Shown: positions 41,632 through 54,272, counted from the first letter of the stretch. The stretch is 64,000 nt of DNA from Rhabdophis nuchalis (GCA_039707465.1 CM077643.1:377940419-378004418), one strand, 5' to 3'. The notes: generated by a model from the letters alone, not told the origin. A program made the numbers and translations.

Positions 41632-44600
41632 GACATGAGACATAAATTCAGTTAAGACAATATGCTAAGGTTAATATTTCAGCTTAGTTTCATTGACAGA
41701 AAGGCCCATGTAGAAGAAAATCTGTGAAATGTATGCCAGGATTCTCCAAAATTACTTCATAGGTGAGCACCGCAAAAATTCTGCTTTCTCTAGAAAAACT
41801 AGAATCATTGGGCATATATTTATCAAATATTCTTTGCTCTTCAAATGCTTATACAGCTCTTAGCTATTCATTGAAAGGTACAAATACACAAAATATGCAT
41901 ATGTTTTGTCCGCGACTTGGTTTCTTCTTTCTCCTTGGCTTTTTTCTGACACTATTCTAAATTTGTATGCATTTTATCCCTTTTTAACCCTGTTAAAAGC
42001 CCAATGGCTTGGCAAGGGTCCCTAAGAGACAAATCCTTACACTTATAGGGCTGTTCATGTCAAACAGATCACCAAATCCCTTCCTCTTCCATTAAAGCTG
42101 ATCCTTAATGTTGAACATGCCAGATTTAAGAATGTGACAAGAGATTATTAAATTTATGTCCATCTGTTTTTTTGCATCAGCGAGGGTAAAAGGGCATTTG
42201 TGTCATTTCCTGCTCTGGATGGGGTACTTTTCTTGCAGGGTTCCTGCCTGAACCAGGAACCCCCCAAAAGAAGAACTGGTGGAGGAACATTGTGATCAAA
42301 AAGCATCTGGCTCCAAATTTTCAGAAGTGGTGAGCTGGTACCTGGAATTGCAAGCTTTTCTTTGGGAGATGAGTGGGTATAATCAGTTTGCATTGTGTTC
42401 ATGGTCTTGGGCTTTCCTTAGCAAGATGGGAATTTGGTCTGTTTCTGGGTGATGCTTTCAGGACCACTGGTTAGTCCTTGGTCTTGTTCTCTTACTCTTC
42501 AGAGCTAGATATTTAAAATATGCAATATGGATTGTGCTTCTTGCAGTAGGCAGATTCACTTATTTGCTACACAGGAGTTTAAACAGCAAGGTTTTTGTGA
42601 CCATGAACAGGTGGTAAAGTGGGAATTCTGATGTATTTCTCATTCTTAATGATCCTTTGCTGGTGATTCTCCTGAGGAGGTGAAGAAAAGGCTGAGGGGA
42701 GACCATACAGGCATGGACATGCCCTGATGCTCCCTGTGTTGTGTTTGATAATAGAACTTTTCACATGATGTTAATTAATTTTTAGGGAGACAGCTGCTTT
42801 TCTGGAGGAAGGGTTGCATACAAACCATGGAGAATCTATTTGAAAAGAGAAAGCCTTCGTATCCAAGAAAATAAAAAGGATTAAGTGGAATGCATAGCTA
42901 TGGGTTTGTCAAGTTTCAAAAACGTACATTTCCTGTAAGCTTACACAGATGAAGAAAAGCTTTTTGCATCTTTTTACCAATAGGATATCCAGCAGGCATC
43001 AAAACAGATGCTTGCAGAAGTTGCAAAGAGTAAATGCCTTTTTACTGGTCTTTGATTAATGGGCGTATTTATAGCACTTATGCTTATTTTTCTTCAGGAG
43101 TTCAAAGGGGTCTCAGATTGTCTCTTCCAAACAACAGATAAGTTAGAGCAAGCAATAGTGACTGGCTGTGAGGCTTATGGTCAAGTCAAAATTTAATTGC
43201 ATGTTTTTCAATGTTGCCTTTAGCAGACTTATCCCTTTGCCTTGAGGTGACTGAGCCCTTCAGTAAGAAATGTCATTTTTGATGGATTGCTACTCATCTT
43301 GCAGAATTTTTCTCTGCTGCATCAAGACCTTTTTACTTCCTTGTTGATATAGTCTTGATTTACTAAGCATCATATTGTTTACCCAGCTCAATTTATTAAC
43401 TGCTGATTTGATTCCTGGATATGCAAAACATTTCAAATAAAACTGGGAACTCATATATAAGAGCTGCATGTTCTTTGCAAAAGATTTTGCACTGAACACA
43501 TGCACCGTTCCCTGATCAAACTTTCTGTGCCATTATATTTTCTGGGAAAGTGCCCTTTATTAGTCCTTCCTTGAACAAGTATGGTAAAGGTCACATTAGA
43601 GAGTAAGCTGCATGGTGACCTTCTTCTTATGCAAAAATCCTTGTTCATCATTTATGATTTCTCACTGAGGAACCCATGGGGTCCCTAGAAGATAGCTTGA
43701 AGATATAGCTACTGAGCTGGTTGAGTGTCAGTCTACCTATTAATTAAATGTAAGCTTGCACAGCTGAAAGCTGGCTAGCGTTCAATTATAGATGACTTGG
43801 CAGAAGTATCTGTCCAAGGAAAACAGCCCTGATGGAACATCTCAGTTAGTGCTGCATCATAAGATGCCGATGATTAGGAATGCAGTTGGGAGTATGGTTT
43901 CTTTCCCGTTTCTCTTCTAGATGGAAGAAATAAGTGCTAGTTGTATCAGGTAGAGATCCCTGTAGAAAAGGAGGACAGTAAATTAAAGCTTTCTGCAATT
44001 TGACCCAAGCTGTATAGAACAGAAGCCTTCTGAACATATAAAAAGGAGAATTTGGAAACTTCTATTTTGGTGAAAACAACATCTTGTAATCTTCAGTCAT
44101 AAGACTTTATAACTAATGAGGCTAACCACACTTGGATCAGAAGTGCCTACCTCTATATTTCTTAATTCCATTAGGCCATTAATTTAAGGAGCATATTTAT
44201 TCCTTTCCCCCCTGTTTTGTTTTAATCCGTAACAATGGCATGAATCAAGAATGATTACCATGCAGGCACCGTTCTCACAGCTACATGAACTCATATTTGT
44301 TAACCCTTGTTAAGATGGATATGAGAATGGAGGAACATTTTCTTAAGTGGTAGTGCATCCTTGCCAACTTATTGCTGCATTTGAAAAAACAATGGAGACC
44401 AGTTATCATAAAAGAGGAGGAAGAGAGAGTTTAAATAATGGTTTAGAGTCCAAAGATACAGTCATAGATACATAAAAGAGAAATATTCCTAGGCCTGAAC
44501 TATATAACTGCCCTAAAATGGAACTAGGTTTTACATAGGCAGGAAACTTTGTCGTTTATCTTAGAAGATAGTAATAAGGAGGTAAGCAGCTTTTAGCAAT

Positions 44601-44959
44601 ATATATATACAGGCAGATAGGTCCTTTGCCTACAAAAAGTTATACTGTTTTCCATCAACCTCAAGTAAAATAGAAGAAGATGGCTGCTTCAGAGGGGGAC
44701 ATTTAAAAATAATAAGATACTCTGTATATGAACAATATTTTAGTCATTGAATATCATGAATAGTATTGACACTTGGATTCTCAGATATTGCCTTTTTTTG
44801 CAAAGCTATCATCCAACCTTGTGGGTAAATGCTTGATTTGGCAGCATTTTGGAGGCATTTTTCTCTTTTAAGGCTGATTGACTTTCCGCATAAAGGACAC
44901 GGATAAAACAGATGCTTTATTCAGTCCTGAATAATCTGTTCATCTCCAGATCCATTCGC
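41632..44959. other. Unique intronic or intergenic DNA
   Basis: No mobile element or exon that I can name. A short hairpin GGTTCCTGCCTGAACCAGGAACC at 42239-42261 stands out. Could hold old repeats or enhancers, which I cannot detect without alignment. Confidence 0.45.
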
Positions 44960-44975
44960 TGGTTCATTAAATCTT

Positions 44976-45766
44976 TTTTTTTTTTGTAAAGTAATTTTAT
45001 TGGTTTTACAATTTTATAAAAGGGTAAATAGGGTATTTTTAACAATATTTTAGAGCTTCCATATCGGTGCTGGTGACCGCCTCCGAGTCTTCTTACAATA
45101 TCAATTCCATTAAAGAATAAAAAAAATAGGAAGAGGTACATACATTTCAAATCACAAAGTTCATAATCTAAAATTTCATACATTCAATTATTTTGTTTCT
45201 ATAAACATCCTTAACAGGAATTACCACATATAAAAAAAAAGGAAAGAGAAAATCATTTTTGTGATCTGAGTCTCTTTGCTATTGTTTCTTCTTCTTCCAC
45301 CCCACCAGTAGGCAGAGCCGTGGCCCCTCCCGTTCCCATATCTTCGTCATCTAGGATTGAGGAGTGCTTTTTAAGAAAGGCCTGGGCCTCATCTACTGTT
45401 TTCATTCTAACTCTTCCTCCCTCCCAGAACATCAACATTCCTTCAGGCATCAACCATTTAAACCAAACCCCCTTTTTGTGTAATTTTTGGGATAAGAAGG
45501 CGTATTTCCTTCTTATATCTCGGATTTTTTTCGGGATTTGCTTTAATATGGCTATCTCATTCTGCTGATATATCAAGGGCCCTCCTCTTTGCGCTCTCAG
45601 GATCTCATCCCTTGTTGACCTTCTTGTAAATTTGATGTGTATCTCCCTTGGCACATTATTTATTCTGGCATATGCTGAATTGATTCTGTAAATTAAATCA
45701 ATGTCCCCCCAGATATATTCTTTATTTTTTTTGGTATAATCCGCTAGGATCGTAGCCATTAATTCT
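44976..45766 (-). mobile_element. L1-derived element with ORF1 but no ORF2 (HAL1-like)
   Basis: On the minus strand the order is 5'-truncated ORF1, stop, about 270 bp of 3' untranslated region with AATAAA, then a poly-A run (44976-44985 on the plus strand). It is flanked by a perfect 16-bp duplication TGGTTCATTAAATCTT at 44960-44975 and 45767-45782, showing a single L1-type insertion. A normal L1 has a 1200-codon ORF2 between ORF1 and the tail, and here it is absent. The source RNA may have been an ORF1-only element, a deleted L1, or a spliced or template-switched transcript. Confidence 0.85.
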
Positions 45767-45774
45767 TGGTTCAT
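45253..45774 (-). CDS. L1 ORF1p C-terminal domain, open frame
   Basis: The reading frame is 173 codons. The ATG lies in the left target duplication and is not the original start. VPREIHIKFTRRSTRDEILR and AQRGGPLIYQ match the RNA-recognition to C-terminal-domain junction of L1 ORF1p, followed by a basic IPKKIRDIRRKYAFL helix and WFKWLMPEGMLMFW, then an acidic Gly-rich end (EEEETIAKRLRSQK). The coiled coil and most of the RNA-recognition domain are lost by 5' truncation. ORF1p is an RNA-binding nucleic-acid chaperone. No frameshift, so the insertion is young. Confidence 0.82.
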   Translation of the reverse strand: MNQELMATILADYTKKNKEYIWGDIDLIYRINSAYARINNVPREIHIKFTRRSTRDEILRAQRGGPLIYQQNEIAILKQIPKKIRDIRRKYAFLSQKLHKKGVWFKWLMPEGMLMFWEGGRVRMKTVDEAQAFLKKHSSILDDEDMGTGGATALPTGGVEEEETIAKRLRSQK

Positions 45775-45819
45775 TAAATCTTGATGCCACCTAGCTAGTT
45801 GCAGGTTTTTATTTTTTAC

Positions 45820-46500
45820 TAACCGTTCCCGGCCACATGTTGCTGTGGCCCAGTCTGGTTAAATGGCCAACCAATCTGTGTGCAGATCTATACCTGCACA
45901 CACAAACATGTACACACAACCACCGTATAGCTCCCAACCTACCTACCTACTGTATTTCTCCCTCTCTCTCTATTCCTCTACCTACATAGCTACCTACTGC
46001 ATTTCTCCCTCCCTCTCTCTATCCCTATAGCTGCCTACCTACCTACTGTATTTCTCCTTGAATCTTATGGACAGAGTATTATGACATTTTATATTATGTC
46101 ATCCTGTGGCTCACTGTTCTCTCTGTATCCATCTACCTACATTTTTTACATTTCCGTTGTGTGTACCTGGCACAGGTGTGACATCTACACAATATATATA
46201 TATCATTGGTGCCGTATTTGTAAGGAACATTGTGTGAAAATTTGAAAGCGATCGGTGCAGTACTTTCGGAGATTACCTGTTTTGAACAAACTCATAGTTA
46301 CATTTTTATTTACAAAGAGTTTTGCTCTAAAAGGGATGCAGAATTCTATCTCAGGCTTCCCATAACACTGATACCTGGAACTGTGCAATTCTATAACTTG
46401 TTCCAGGAATTCTCAAGGGCTATCACGATTGCATCTATAGTATACCAACTGATGCTGATCTGGGCAGACTGGAGATCGTGTCTGAGGTACTTGGGGGTCA
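45820..46500. other. Possible unidentified repeat
   Basis: Begins near a small hairpin GGCCACATGTTGCTGTGGCC and contains CTACCTACC-rich low-complexity DNA at 45935-46060. At 46207-46290 a stretch (GGTGCCGTATTTG, GAAAATTTGAAAGCGATCGG, GCAGTACTTTCGGAG) resembles a motif I have seen in repeats of several animals but cannot name. Edges undefined. Confidence 0.35.
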
Positions 46501-46900
46501 GGGAGCTTATTCTTAGTGCCTCTTAACATGCAGGAAAAATCCAACGAGCAAGAGAACAATAAAGAGAGCATGAGTAATAGAGAACAGTTCTGCCAATGTT
46601 TATCTGCTTTCCATCATTCACTGCCTCCCCCTCTTTGCAACCTGGAATAATTTGAAGGACAGCTTGTCTCATTATCTAACTAGTAACGTGCAGGTGGGTT
46701 GTTGAGTGATTTTCCGGACTCAGGAGGAGGAGGAAGCTGAAGCTACTAGAATTTCTGATCTTTCATGAGCCCAGAAATTAGCTACTGTACTGTATTAACT
46801 ACTCAGAAATTAGCTACTGGGTGGGAGTGAAGAAGGAAAGTTAAGTTAGGAAGGCTGTTTTAGTAGTTGCCGTGGGAGAGATAGGAGCATGGCCTAGCCA

Positions 46901-47283
46901 ATTTTAATAATAATAATAATAATAATAATAAATTTTATTTGTAGCCCGCTCTCTCTCCCCAGAGGGACTCGAGGCGGGGCACAGGAAAATTAAAAAACAA
47001 TAAACACAAACAGAATACATAATTTAAAATCACAATTAAACAAATCCTGCGCTAAAAACATCTATAAAAACTAAAAACTGTCCCTAAAACCCCTTAACAC
47101 TACAAATAATTAAAATTACCCTAAAACCCCAGGACAAGGAGGCTATCCCAAGCCGGCCAGATGGAAAAAGTAGGTTTTCAATTTGAGACGGAAGGAGCGG
47201 AGGTCCGTGGTCGTCCTAATATCGGGGGGAAGGTCGTTCCAGAGGGCCGGGCCCGCCACAGAGAGAGCCCTTCCCCTTTTTAC
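46901..47283 (-). mobile_element. L2 LINE 3' end, antisense
   Basis: Minus-strand reading: GGGAAGGGCTCTCTCTGTGG and GGGCCCGGCCCTCTGGAACG coding block, 3' untranslated region with AGCGCAGGATTTG and CCCCGCCTCGAGTCCC, ending in an (AAT)n-type tail at 46905-46932. Close to the copy at 15602-16070. Confidence 0.9.
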
Positions 47284-47690
47284 TCTCAAAGTTTCTGATG
47301 TGCAGCTTCTATTTATTTGCTTGCTTGCTTGCTTTTCTTAGAGTTTCCACATCTTTTGCAGCCAATGAGAGTATCAGAAGGGTAGCTGCTGTGCTAAATC
47401 TGTCACAGAAACTTCATCTGTGGTTTCTGTGGCTTTTTGAAGATCGCTGGCTTTATAGAAGCATCCCCTGTCATGATAAGAGGTTGTCAATGTCACATCC
47501 TATTTGAAAGTTGCTTGTATAAGGGGGTGAGAGACAGGTACCTTGGTCTCTACACCAAATGGATGACCCATCACGATTCCCATATCAAAACAACTTAGGG
47601 TATCTTATATGCAGCCAGAACCCGAAAATAATATTTAACACAGCACAGTACTTAAACAAAATGGTTTGGTTGAGATCTGCATATGTGGGA
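47284..47690. other. Unique DNA
   Basis: Short GCTT repeats at 47319-47333, otherwise nothing recognised. Confidence 0.4.
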
Positions 47691-47699
47691 TTGATTGGG

Positions 47700-47935
47700 G
47701 TAGATTGCAGGGGTGACACTGAAATATAATTTTATCATATTTTATCTATATCATAAATTATTGTATTCTATTCCAATTTCATTTTAGACTGTATTTTGCT
47801 CCAATTCCATTTTAAGTTGTATTCTATCAAATTCCATTTTAAATTGCTTTTATCAAATTTTAGTAATTTCTGGAGCTTTGCACTTGGATATGGACCAAGG
47901 ACTAATCAATAAAGACTCAATGTCAAAAAAAAAAA
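47700..47935 (+). mobile_element. Polyadenylated retroelement tail
   Basis: CCAATTCCATTTTAAGTTG-type units of about 30 bp repeat three to four times (47785-47860). Then GCACTTGGATATGGACCAAGG, the signal AATAAA at 47908, and an 11-A run at 47925-47935. The layout is that of a LINE or processed-transcript 3' end, and the family is not identified. Confidence 0.5.
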
Positions 47936-50240
47936 GGTTGTAGGTTTTTTTTTTTTAATAGTCTGCCTGATCCAATGGGACATGAAAGTTAATGCATTCT
48001 AACACTACTAAACACAGGGATGATGAGTGGCAGAAGAATTTAGGACTGATATAAAAAAGAAAAATGGGGAGAGAAGAATGGGAATATATGACCCACTGCA
48101 CTTATCTTTTCAAGTCATGTGTCACCCAGATATTGGGAATTCAGGGAAGTGTAATCTACATTTTGTCTGCATCACTTGAATTTTGTTGGTATTCTGTGTA
48201 TTGGGTTTAGAAGTGAACCCATCATATTGGTGCGCATGTCTGTATATTCTTTCTCGGCTTTTTTTTCAAATATGTATTGTGGTATGTATGGTTTTTTGGG
48301 ATTAACATGTGCAAACCAAGTCATTTTGGTTTGTAAGCCACAGTTCACGGATGAACATTTTATATAAACAGCCAATTGAGGTCAGGAAAGTGGACCGTGG
48401 CCTTTACATTTTAAGTTGGGCTAAATCAGTGGCAGGAAATATTTTGGGAAGAACTCAAGGGAATTAGTGGGAAAGGAGCCCCAATTTAGATTGGATTTTG
48501 TTGCTCTGTATTTTGAGAAGGGGATGTTGGTGGTGCTTCGGTTAAATCTTCTTTGATGGCGTAGAGTTGCATTATTTTCAGCCTCAAATGCTGGAAATAA
48601 TTAAGGTAGTTTTCTGCTAATCACAGAGCTTAGGAAAGAGAACAGAAAAGATGCTTGAGAGTTGTCTATCTCCCTGACTTCATAGGTTATTTAGTTACAT
48701 TGTTTTATAGTAGATCCCCCATAATATTTTATAACATTTTCTAGCACCATTCACCCATGAATCTTTTTCTCATTATTGCTATTTTGAGACAAAGAAAGTT
48801 GCAAGCAAGAATCACATAGCTTTGGCCCAGATTTTTCCTTGGCGTCCCTGGGATCTTTCCATAGAATCAAATAATTGGTTGGATCAGACACATCCAGTTA
48901 GGTGGTAAAGGGAGGGACAAATTCAACATTAGTAAAATAAAGAATTTATTTTTATTTTCTTCCATAAGCCTATACAGAAATAGTGCATTACTAGTGGGGT
49001 TTCTTTGCTGCTTTCCTCAGATCCTGCCCTCTGGTCTCCAAGCATGTCAGTTTGGTCATGACCATATGTTGAAAAACTGCTGACTGATCAAAGAAGATTA
49101 CGGTATTTTAAACCAGATGGGCAAAGAGTATGACCTAATAATAAACCAGATGGGCAAAGTATGACCTAACCTCCTTATGTCCTTGTAGCAAACATGGTGT
49201 AGTGCGCAATAAAGTTCTCAAATCTACCTTACGTGTTGCTGCTTCCATTCCAAAGGCTGGTTGGTACCAAAAGCTAGTATAATTTAGTGACATAGGAACA
49301 GCCTTCTTTATACTGCTGGAGTTCAGTTATCGTTATGTGTGAACCCAGAATAATGGGTGAATCTAGTCTTTGTTGCTACCAAGATTAGAAGAGAGAGAGA
49401 GAGAGAGAGAGTATCAGGCTATTATGCTAACAGCCATAGTTAGAGTTAGCTTATAGTAGTAAAATCTATCTGCTTTTGGATTCACTGAAAATTCTTTGGA
49501 TCATACAGTAAAATGAATGCAGCACCTGAATGCATCGTATTAAAATAGCCAAGCCTATTTTCAAGATTATAGTTGTGTGATTTAAAAAAATCAGACACAA
49601 CAAATCAGTTACCTTAATAAGCCACAAACAAGTACTGTACTTACGCTCCCATGTGATCTGAAATATTTCTTCCTATACAAATTTGAAACATCCAGAGTAT
49701 TAGTTACACGGATAAACATTAGTTCTCTAATATTTTTCAGCTATGTACCTGTATCTTTCATCTCAAGATCATATTTTTTCCAAGTCACAATGCCCTTAAT
49801 TTCTGCTGTTGTCATTGAGACTATGCTCTGTTCCCAGTAATTTATGTTCTGTATTAACTGCTAAGCTTTAGGTTAAAACGTTTTCTGCATCTCTTTAATA
49901 ATTACTCTTTTCTCTTTTTAAAAAAATTAAAGATTGTTTTTATAATTAGTGTTATTAAAATGCACTGAATAGTCTGGAAAAGTAAAAAGGTATATTTTGG
50001 GGGGTAGTTGGAGGTTCACCTTGTAAAAAAAATAGAGAATTTTGGGTTCCGGAACCATTTTTAAAATATGTATACAGCATTGAATGTCTGTTATCTAGTA
50101 TGTGAAAGAGTGAAGAAAAATAAAATGGAATTTTCCAATTTCATAAAGCCTTAGGCAATATGTTGGCTACAAAATTTTCTGGGACACTGAATTCAGAAAC
50201 ATACAATCTACAAGAAGGTTTTCATAGTATGGCTCAAATA
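47936..50240. other. Unique DNA, no gene seen
   Basis: A (GA)n run of about 11 units lies at 49389-49412, and CAGATGGGCAAAG..ATGACCTAAT is duplicated at 49115-49170. No exon recognised. Confidence 0.45.
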
Positions 50241-50243
50241 AAT

Positions 50244-50462
50244 ATTGTTGTTAGTTGAGAAGTCGTGTCCGACCTATCGTGACCCCATGGACAATGTTCC
50301 TCCAGACCTGCCTGTCCTCTACCATCCTCTGGAGTCCACTTAAACTCGCACCTACTGCTTCATTGACTCCATCCAGCCACCTCATTCTCTGTTGCCCCAT
50401 TCTTCTTTTGCCCTCAATCATTCCCAGCATTAGGCTCTTCCTTCTCATTAGGTGGCCAAGTA
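50244..50462 (-). mobile_element. BovB LINE 3' end, antisense
   Basis: Minus-strand frame 50448-50251 reads MLGMIEGKRRMGQQRMRWLD, GVNEAVGASLSGLQ, RQVWRNIVHGVTIGRTRLLN, which is the C-terminus of BovB ORF2 (EGKRRRGRQRMRWLDG..HGVAKSRTRLS). The element's 3' end is at about 50244 next to AACAACAATA on the minus strand. 5' truncated. Confidence 0.9.
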
Positions 50463-51080
50463 TTTGAAAAAAAAATATATCGGGAAGAATTATGGAATAG
50501 AAATCTGGTCAGGATTGTTAAGTCATAATCAAACTTTGGGCTGGCAAAGAAGAGCTGTTACCCTCTGTTCCCACAGGTTTTCGAGTCATGCAGCCATGAG
50601 GTCTAGAAGATTGGGTGTCAAACTTCCTCTACCACAACTTGCCTTTTTCCAGAGCTTTGCTCTAAAGGTGGCTTGATATTAATGCTTTTACCTAAGGGTG
50701 GATTTCAGGAACACATTAGGATGTTGTTGGGATCACTAGCAATACTGTATAGAAATGTATTATAATATTATTTCCCATTGGCCTGATTTAGTTTTCCTAA
50801 AGCATTGACATTATTTCCAAAGGATGATCATAAATTGTAATGCACCATTGTAGCAATTCTTGATTAACTATTGATCAACGTATTAATACAATCATGGACA
50901 TGTGTCATACAGGTATATCCCTAGCATATTCAATTTAGTTTATTTTAGTGTCAACAAAAAGTACAATTCATGCATTCTTGGAAGGGGAACACATCAGTTT
51001 TCTGATTTCTTTTGAAAAAATATATATTTTCTGATCCAAACATGGGTCCCAAATGGAAAAGATTTCCAAGCCTATTTATC
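50463..51080. other. Unique DNA, no gene seen
   Basis: Nothing recognised. Confidence 0.4.
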
Positions 51081-51088
51081 AGCTAGAA

Positions 51089-51223
51089 CAGGGGTGGGCA
51101 AACTTTGCAACTTTAAGTCTGAAGGACTTCAGCTCCCAGACTTCTCCAGCCAGCTTTGCTGGCTGGAGAAGTCTGGGAGCTGAAGTCCTTCAGACTTAAA
51201 GTTGCAAAGTTTGCCCACCCCTG
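51089..51223. mobile_element. Near-perfect palindromic hAT-like MITE
   Basis: 135 bp folding almost completely on itself: CAGGGGTGGGCAAACTTTGC, AACTTTAAGTCTGAAGGACT, CAGCTCCCAGACTTCTCC and AGCCAGC, with the same in reverse. The perfect 8-bp duplication is AGCTAGAA (51081-51088, 51224-51231). The sister copy with other termini is at 63378-63511. Confidence 0.95.
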
Positions 51224-51501
51224 AGCTAGAATCTACTGGACCACAAACATTTGTTCAAGTTGTCTTGTCTGCCCGTTACAAATCACCAAAAGCATCAATA
51301 TCCAACATTCCTTGCTCAAATACTTGGGATCTGTATATTGTATTCTCACCCCTCTCAAAACATTTTAAATTGCACGTTACTTAAATCTGATCTACTATCC
51401 AGGTCCCATCAACATATGATGCCGCTCTGCCCGTAGCTTTGTCTTTATGCACTCATCCTTGCTTCACTTTACTGCATAAACTGAGTGAACATACTGTAGA
51501 C

Positions 51502-51727
51502 CAGGGGTAGTCAACCTTTTTATACCTACCGCCCACTTTTGTATCTCTGTTAGTAGTAAAATTTTCTAACTGCCCACCGGTTCCACAGTAATGGTGATTT
51601 ATAAAGTAGGGAATTCAATTAAATTAAAAAAAGGAAAGTGCTTCAGTATTGGACAAAAACCCTACCGCCCACCATGAAAGCTGGAATGCCCAATAGTGGG
51701 CGGTAGGGACCAGGTTGACTACCACTG
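51502..51727. mobile_element. hAT-like MITE (CAGGGGTAGTCAACC family)
   Basis: Starts CAGGGGTAGTCAACCTTTTT, ends AGGTTGACTACCACTG. CTACCGCCCAC occurs near both ends in opposite orientation. The perfect duplication is CTGTAGAC (51494-51501, 51728-51735). Confidence 0.93.
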
Positions 51728-51984
51728 CTGTAGACCTTAGAAATATAGTGAAGACTTAACATCTTAGAGACACAGAGGATGCTATGGATGTAAGTGACTT
51801 AGTTTCATTTTCTGGCCTATCTTCTTTTGAACAAAGGATCAGAAAATAGCCCAGAAAATTGCTATTGCCAGTTATTGGCACCTGGCTGTTATATCCCTGT
51901 AGGTATTTGTTTTATTAAGTGGAATATCTGTTGATTTCCTGTCTGTTATGGATGCTTTGAGACTCCTGACTCTATCCTGTTTCC

Positions 51985-52190
51985 CTGAAAATGAGACCTC
52001 CCTGGATAATAACCCCAATCGGGATTTTGAGCGCATGCGCTAAAATAAGCCCTCCTCTGAAAATAAGCCCTTCCTGGAAATATTGCAACACAGCAGCAAC
52101 CATGAGGTGACCACGCTCACCGTTTCCTGAACTTCAAAAATAATAAAACCTCCCTGAAAATAAGGCCAAACGCTTATTATCTTATGAAGG
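51985..52190. mobile_element. Probable DNA transposon remnant (CCCTGAAAATAAG family)
   Basis: Repeated words CCCTGAAAATGAGACC, CCTCTGAAAATAAGCCC and CCCTGAAAATAAGGCC occur in the same orientation around GCGCATGCGC. I have seen this repeat type in other vertebrates but cannot name it or find a target duplication. Confidence 0.45.
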
Positions 52191-53734
52191 CCAGCTGGAT
52201 TGGGGCTATGCAAACGTATAGGGTATCAAAGTGGGCAGCCATAGAGAAGACCCATGTCCAGCATTCTGCAAGATAGTATTGTCTCACAGAGGGTATCTGG
52301 AGCATGCTGACCCTGTGAAATCCTATTAGAAAAACAGAGATGTAGTCCTATACTGTAGATATATGGGCCTGCCAGATATATCATCCCTATCTCCAAATTA
52401 CTTTCTTAATGGTGAACAATAAAATAATTACCTTAACTTGTCATCTCTATAGTTATGTACAAAAAAGGGTTAAGGTTGGAATAAACAAAGGCCTCTCCCT
52501 TTGTGACATTCTAGGATGGAAGAGGAGGAGATGACTTTGGATACTCCCATTGAATCTTGGGAGTTGATACTTTGGTAACCCTGATCTATGCTAATCATTC
52601 CCAATTTTGCTTCCAATGGCCCTGAAACTTATATCCTTGAGATATAGATTTATAGATAACATAATTTCTTGCCTGTTTGTTTCTCTTCTCTCTCTTTCTC
52701 TTTCCGGTCTCCCCTTATTTTTTGCCTGGCTTTAACCCATTTTTCCATTAACTTTTTTATATTTGCTGATGTTTAATAACTCTATTTTGCTAGCTTAACT
52801 GAGTAGCATGTACTTGAACAGATTTGAACATAAGGATTGATAATGCTGAATGCAAATTAAAATGGAAATTACCTATGGTAATTTTCCAACAGCCTGAAGC
52901 CAGGAAAAATAACAAGATAGGAGTACTGGAAAATAAATTGCATTTGTTTAAAAGAATGTGTAAAATGCAAGTTATACTAATTTATTTTTCCCCTTATGAC
53001 TGAAATAAAAAGGATAGAAAGCTGACTGAGTTGTCTAGTGAAAGGTATCTGGCAATACCCACTTTTCCAGGTCCTTTGCAGCTTAAATGACAATAGGCAG
53101 TAGAGAAGGATGGTCCCATGGCCACCATGGCCATGCTCACCCAACAACCAGGCAGAGAACCCCTTGCTAAAAATTTTGAAATCCATCCCTGAACAAAGTC
53201 CTTTCCAATATGCCAAAATGGATGATTGATTCATGACCTTCTAGAAGATTGGCAGATTAAATTATAGCCCCCAATCCATGGAAGGCAAGCTTGTAAAACT
53301 GTGACACTGCATTTCACAATCTCAGAACACTAGTCAAGGTTCTTCTTAATTCTATAGAATTTATCCACGTATTCAGATCGACGGTCTATGCGACAATCTC
53401 AGTGGGAAAGAGAGATTACTAACCCCACTCTGCCATAGAGGCCTTAGGAAATAGAAGAACAATTCTTAGAAGGAAACACCTGAATCACTGAAAATGCTTC
53501 CTACATATGTTGTCTTGAAAACTGTTTAAAAGAAAATGCATACTTAGATCTTGAGTCATCAAAACAGGAAGCAGTTCAAGCGCATCTCTGCAGTTATGAT
53601 CCCAAAAATGGTAAAGTCTCAAAGCAGACTGGACTCTGGATGACTTCATGGAGAAATCAGGTTAGTCTTCTTGGCAGCAACATGGAAGTAATATGCCATT
53701 GTTTACGTCCGGGATTTTTATATGCATTTGTGCT
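52191..53734. other. Unique DNA, no gene seen
   Basis: No recognised element. Confidence 0.45.
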
Positions 53735-53885
53735 AATAGGTAAATAAATAAAGGGAGACTAAGATAGATCTATTTTGAGCTATTTAGCTCTCATCAGCTA
53801 GCCATACCCTTACTGGGATTTGAACTCAGGCTATTTACATGTCAGGCAATTGCCTTAACCATTAAGCCATGAGCTCTACTCCCTT
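53735..53885 (-). mobile_element. tRNA-derived SINE, copy 1 (antisense)
   Basis: Minus strand: GAGCTCATGGCTTAATGGTT is the A-box region and CTGAGTTCAAATCCCAGTAA the B box. Body: GGGTATGGCTAGCTGATGAG, AGCTAAATAGCTCAAAATAG and ATCTATCTTAGTCTCCC, then TTTATTTATTTAC. Head plus first part of the body, tail shortened. Confidence 0.8.
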
Positions 53886-53910
53886 ATCAACTGAGCCAGG
53901 GAAATAAGAG

Positions 53911-54168
<258 letters not shown>

Positions 54169-54176
54169 GGAAGTGA

Positions 54177-54272
54177 TAAGGGTATGGCTAGCTGATGAGA
54201 GCTAAAAAGCTCGAAATAGATCTATACTAGTCTCTCTGATTTATTTATTGATCAGCTCATAAAACTAACACA
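54177..54272 (+). mobile_element. tRNA-derived SINE, copy 3 (sense body)
   Basis: TAAGGGTATGGCTAGCTGATG to CATAAAACTAACACA: complementary to copy 2 with one mismatch seen, separated by an 8-bp loop (54169-54176). Head missing. Confidence 0.85.
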
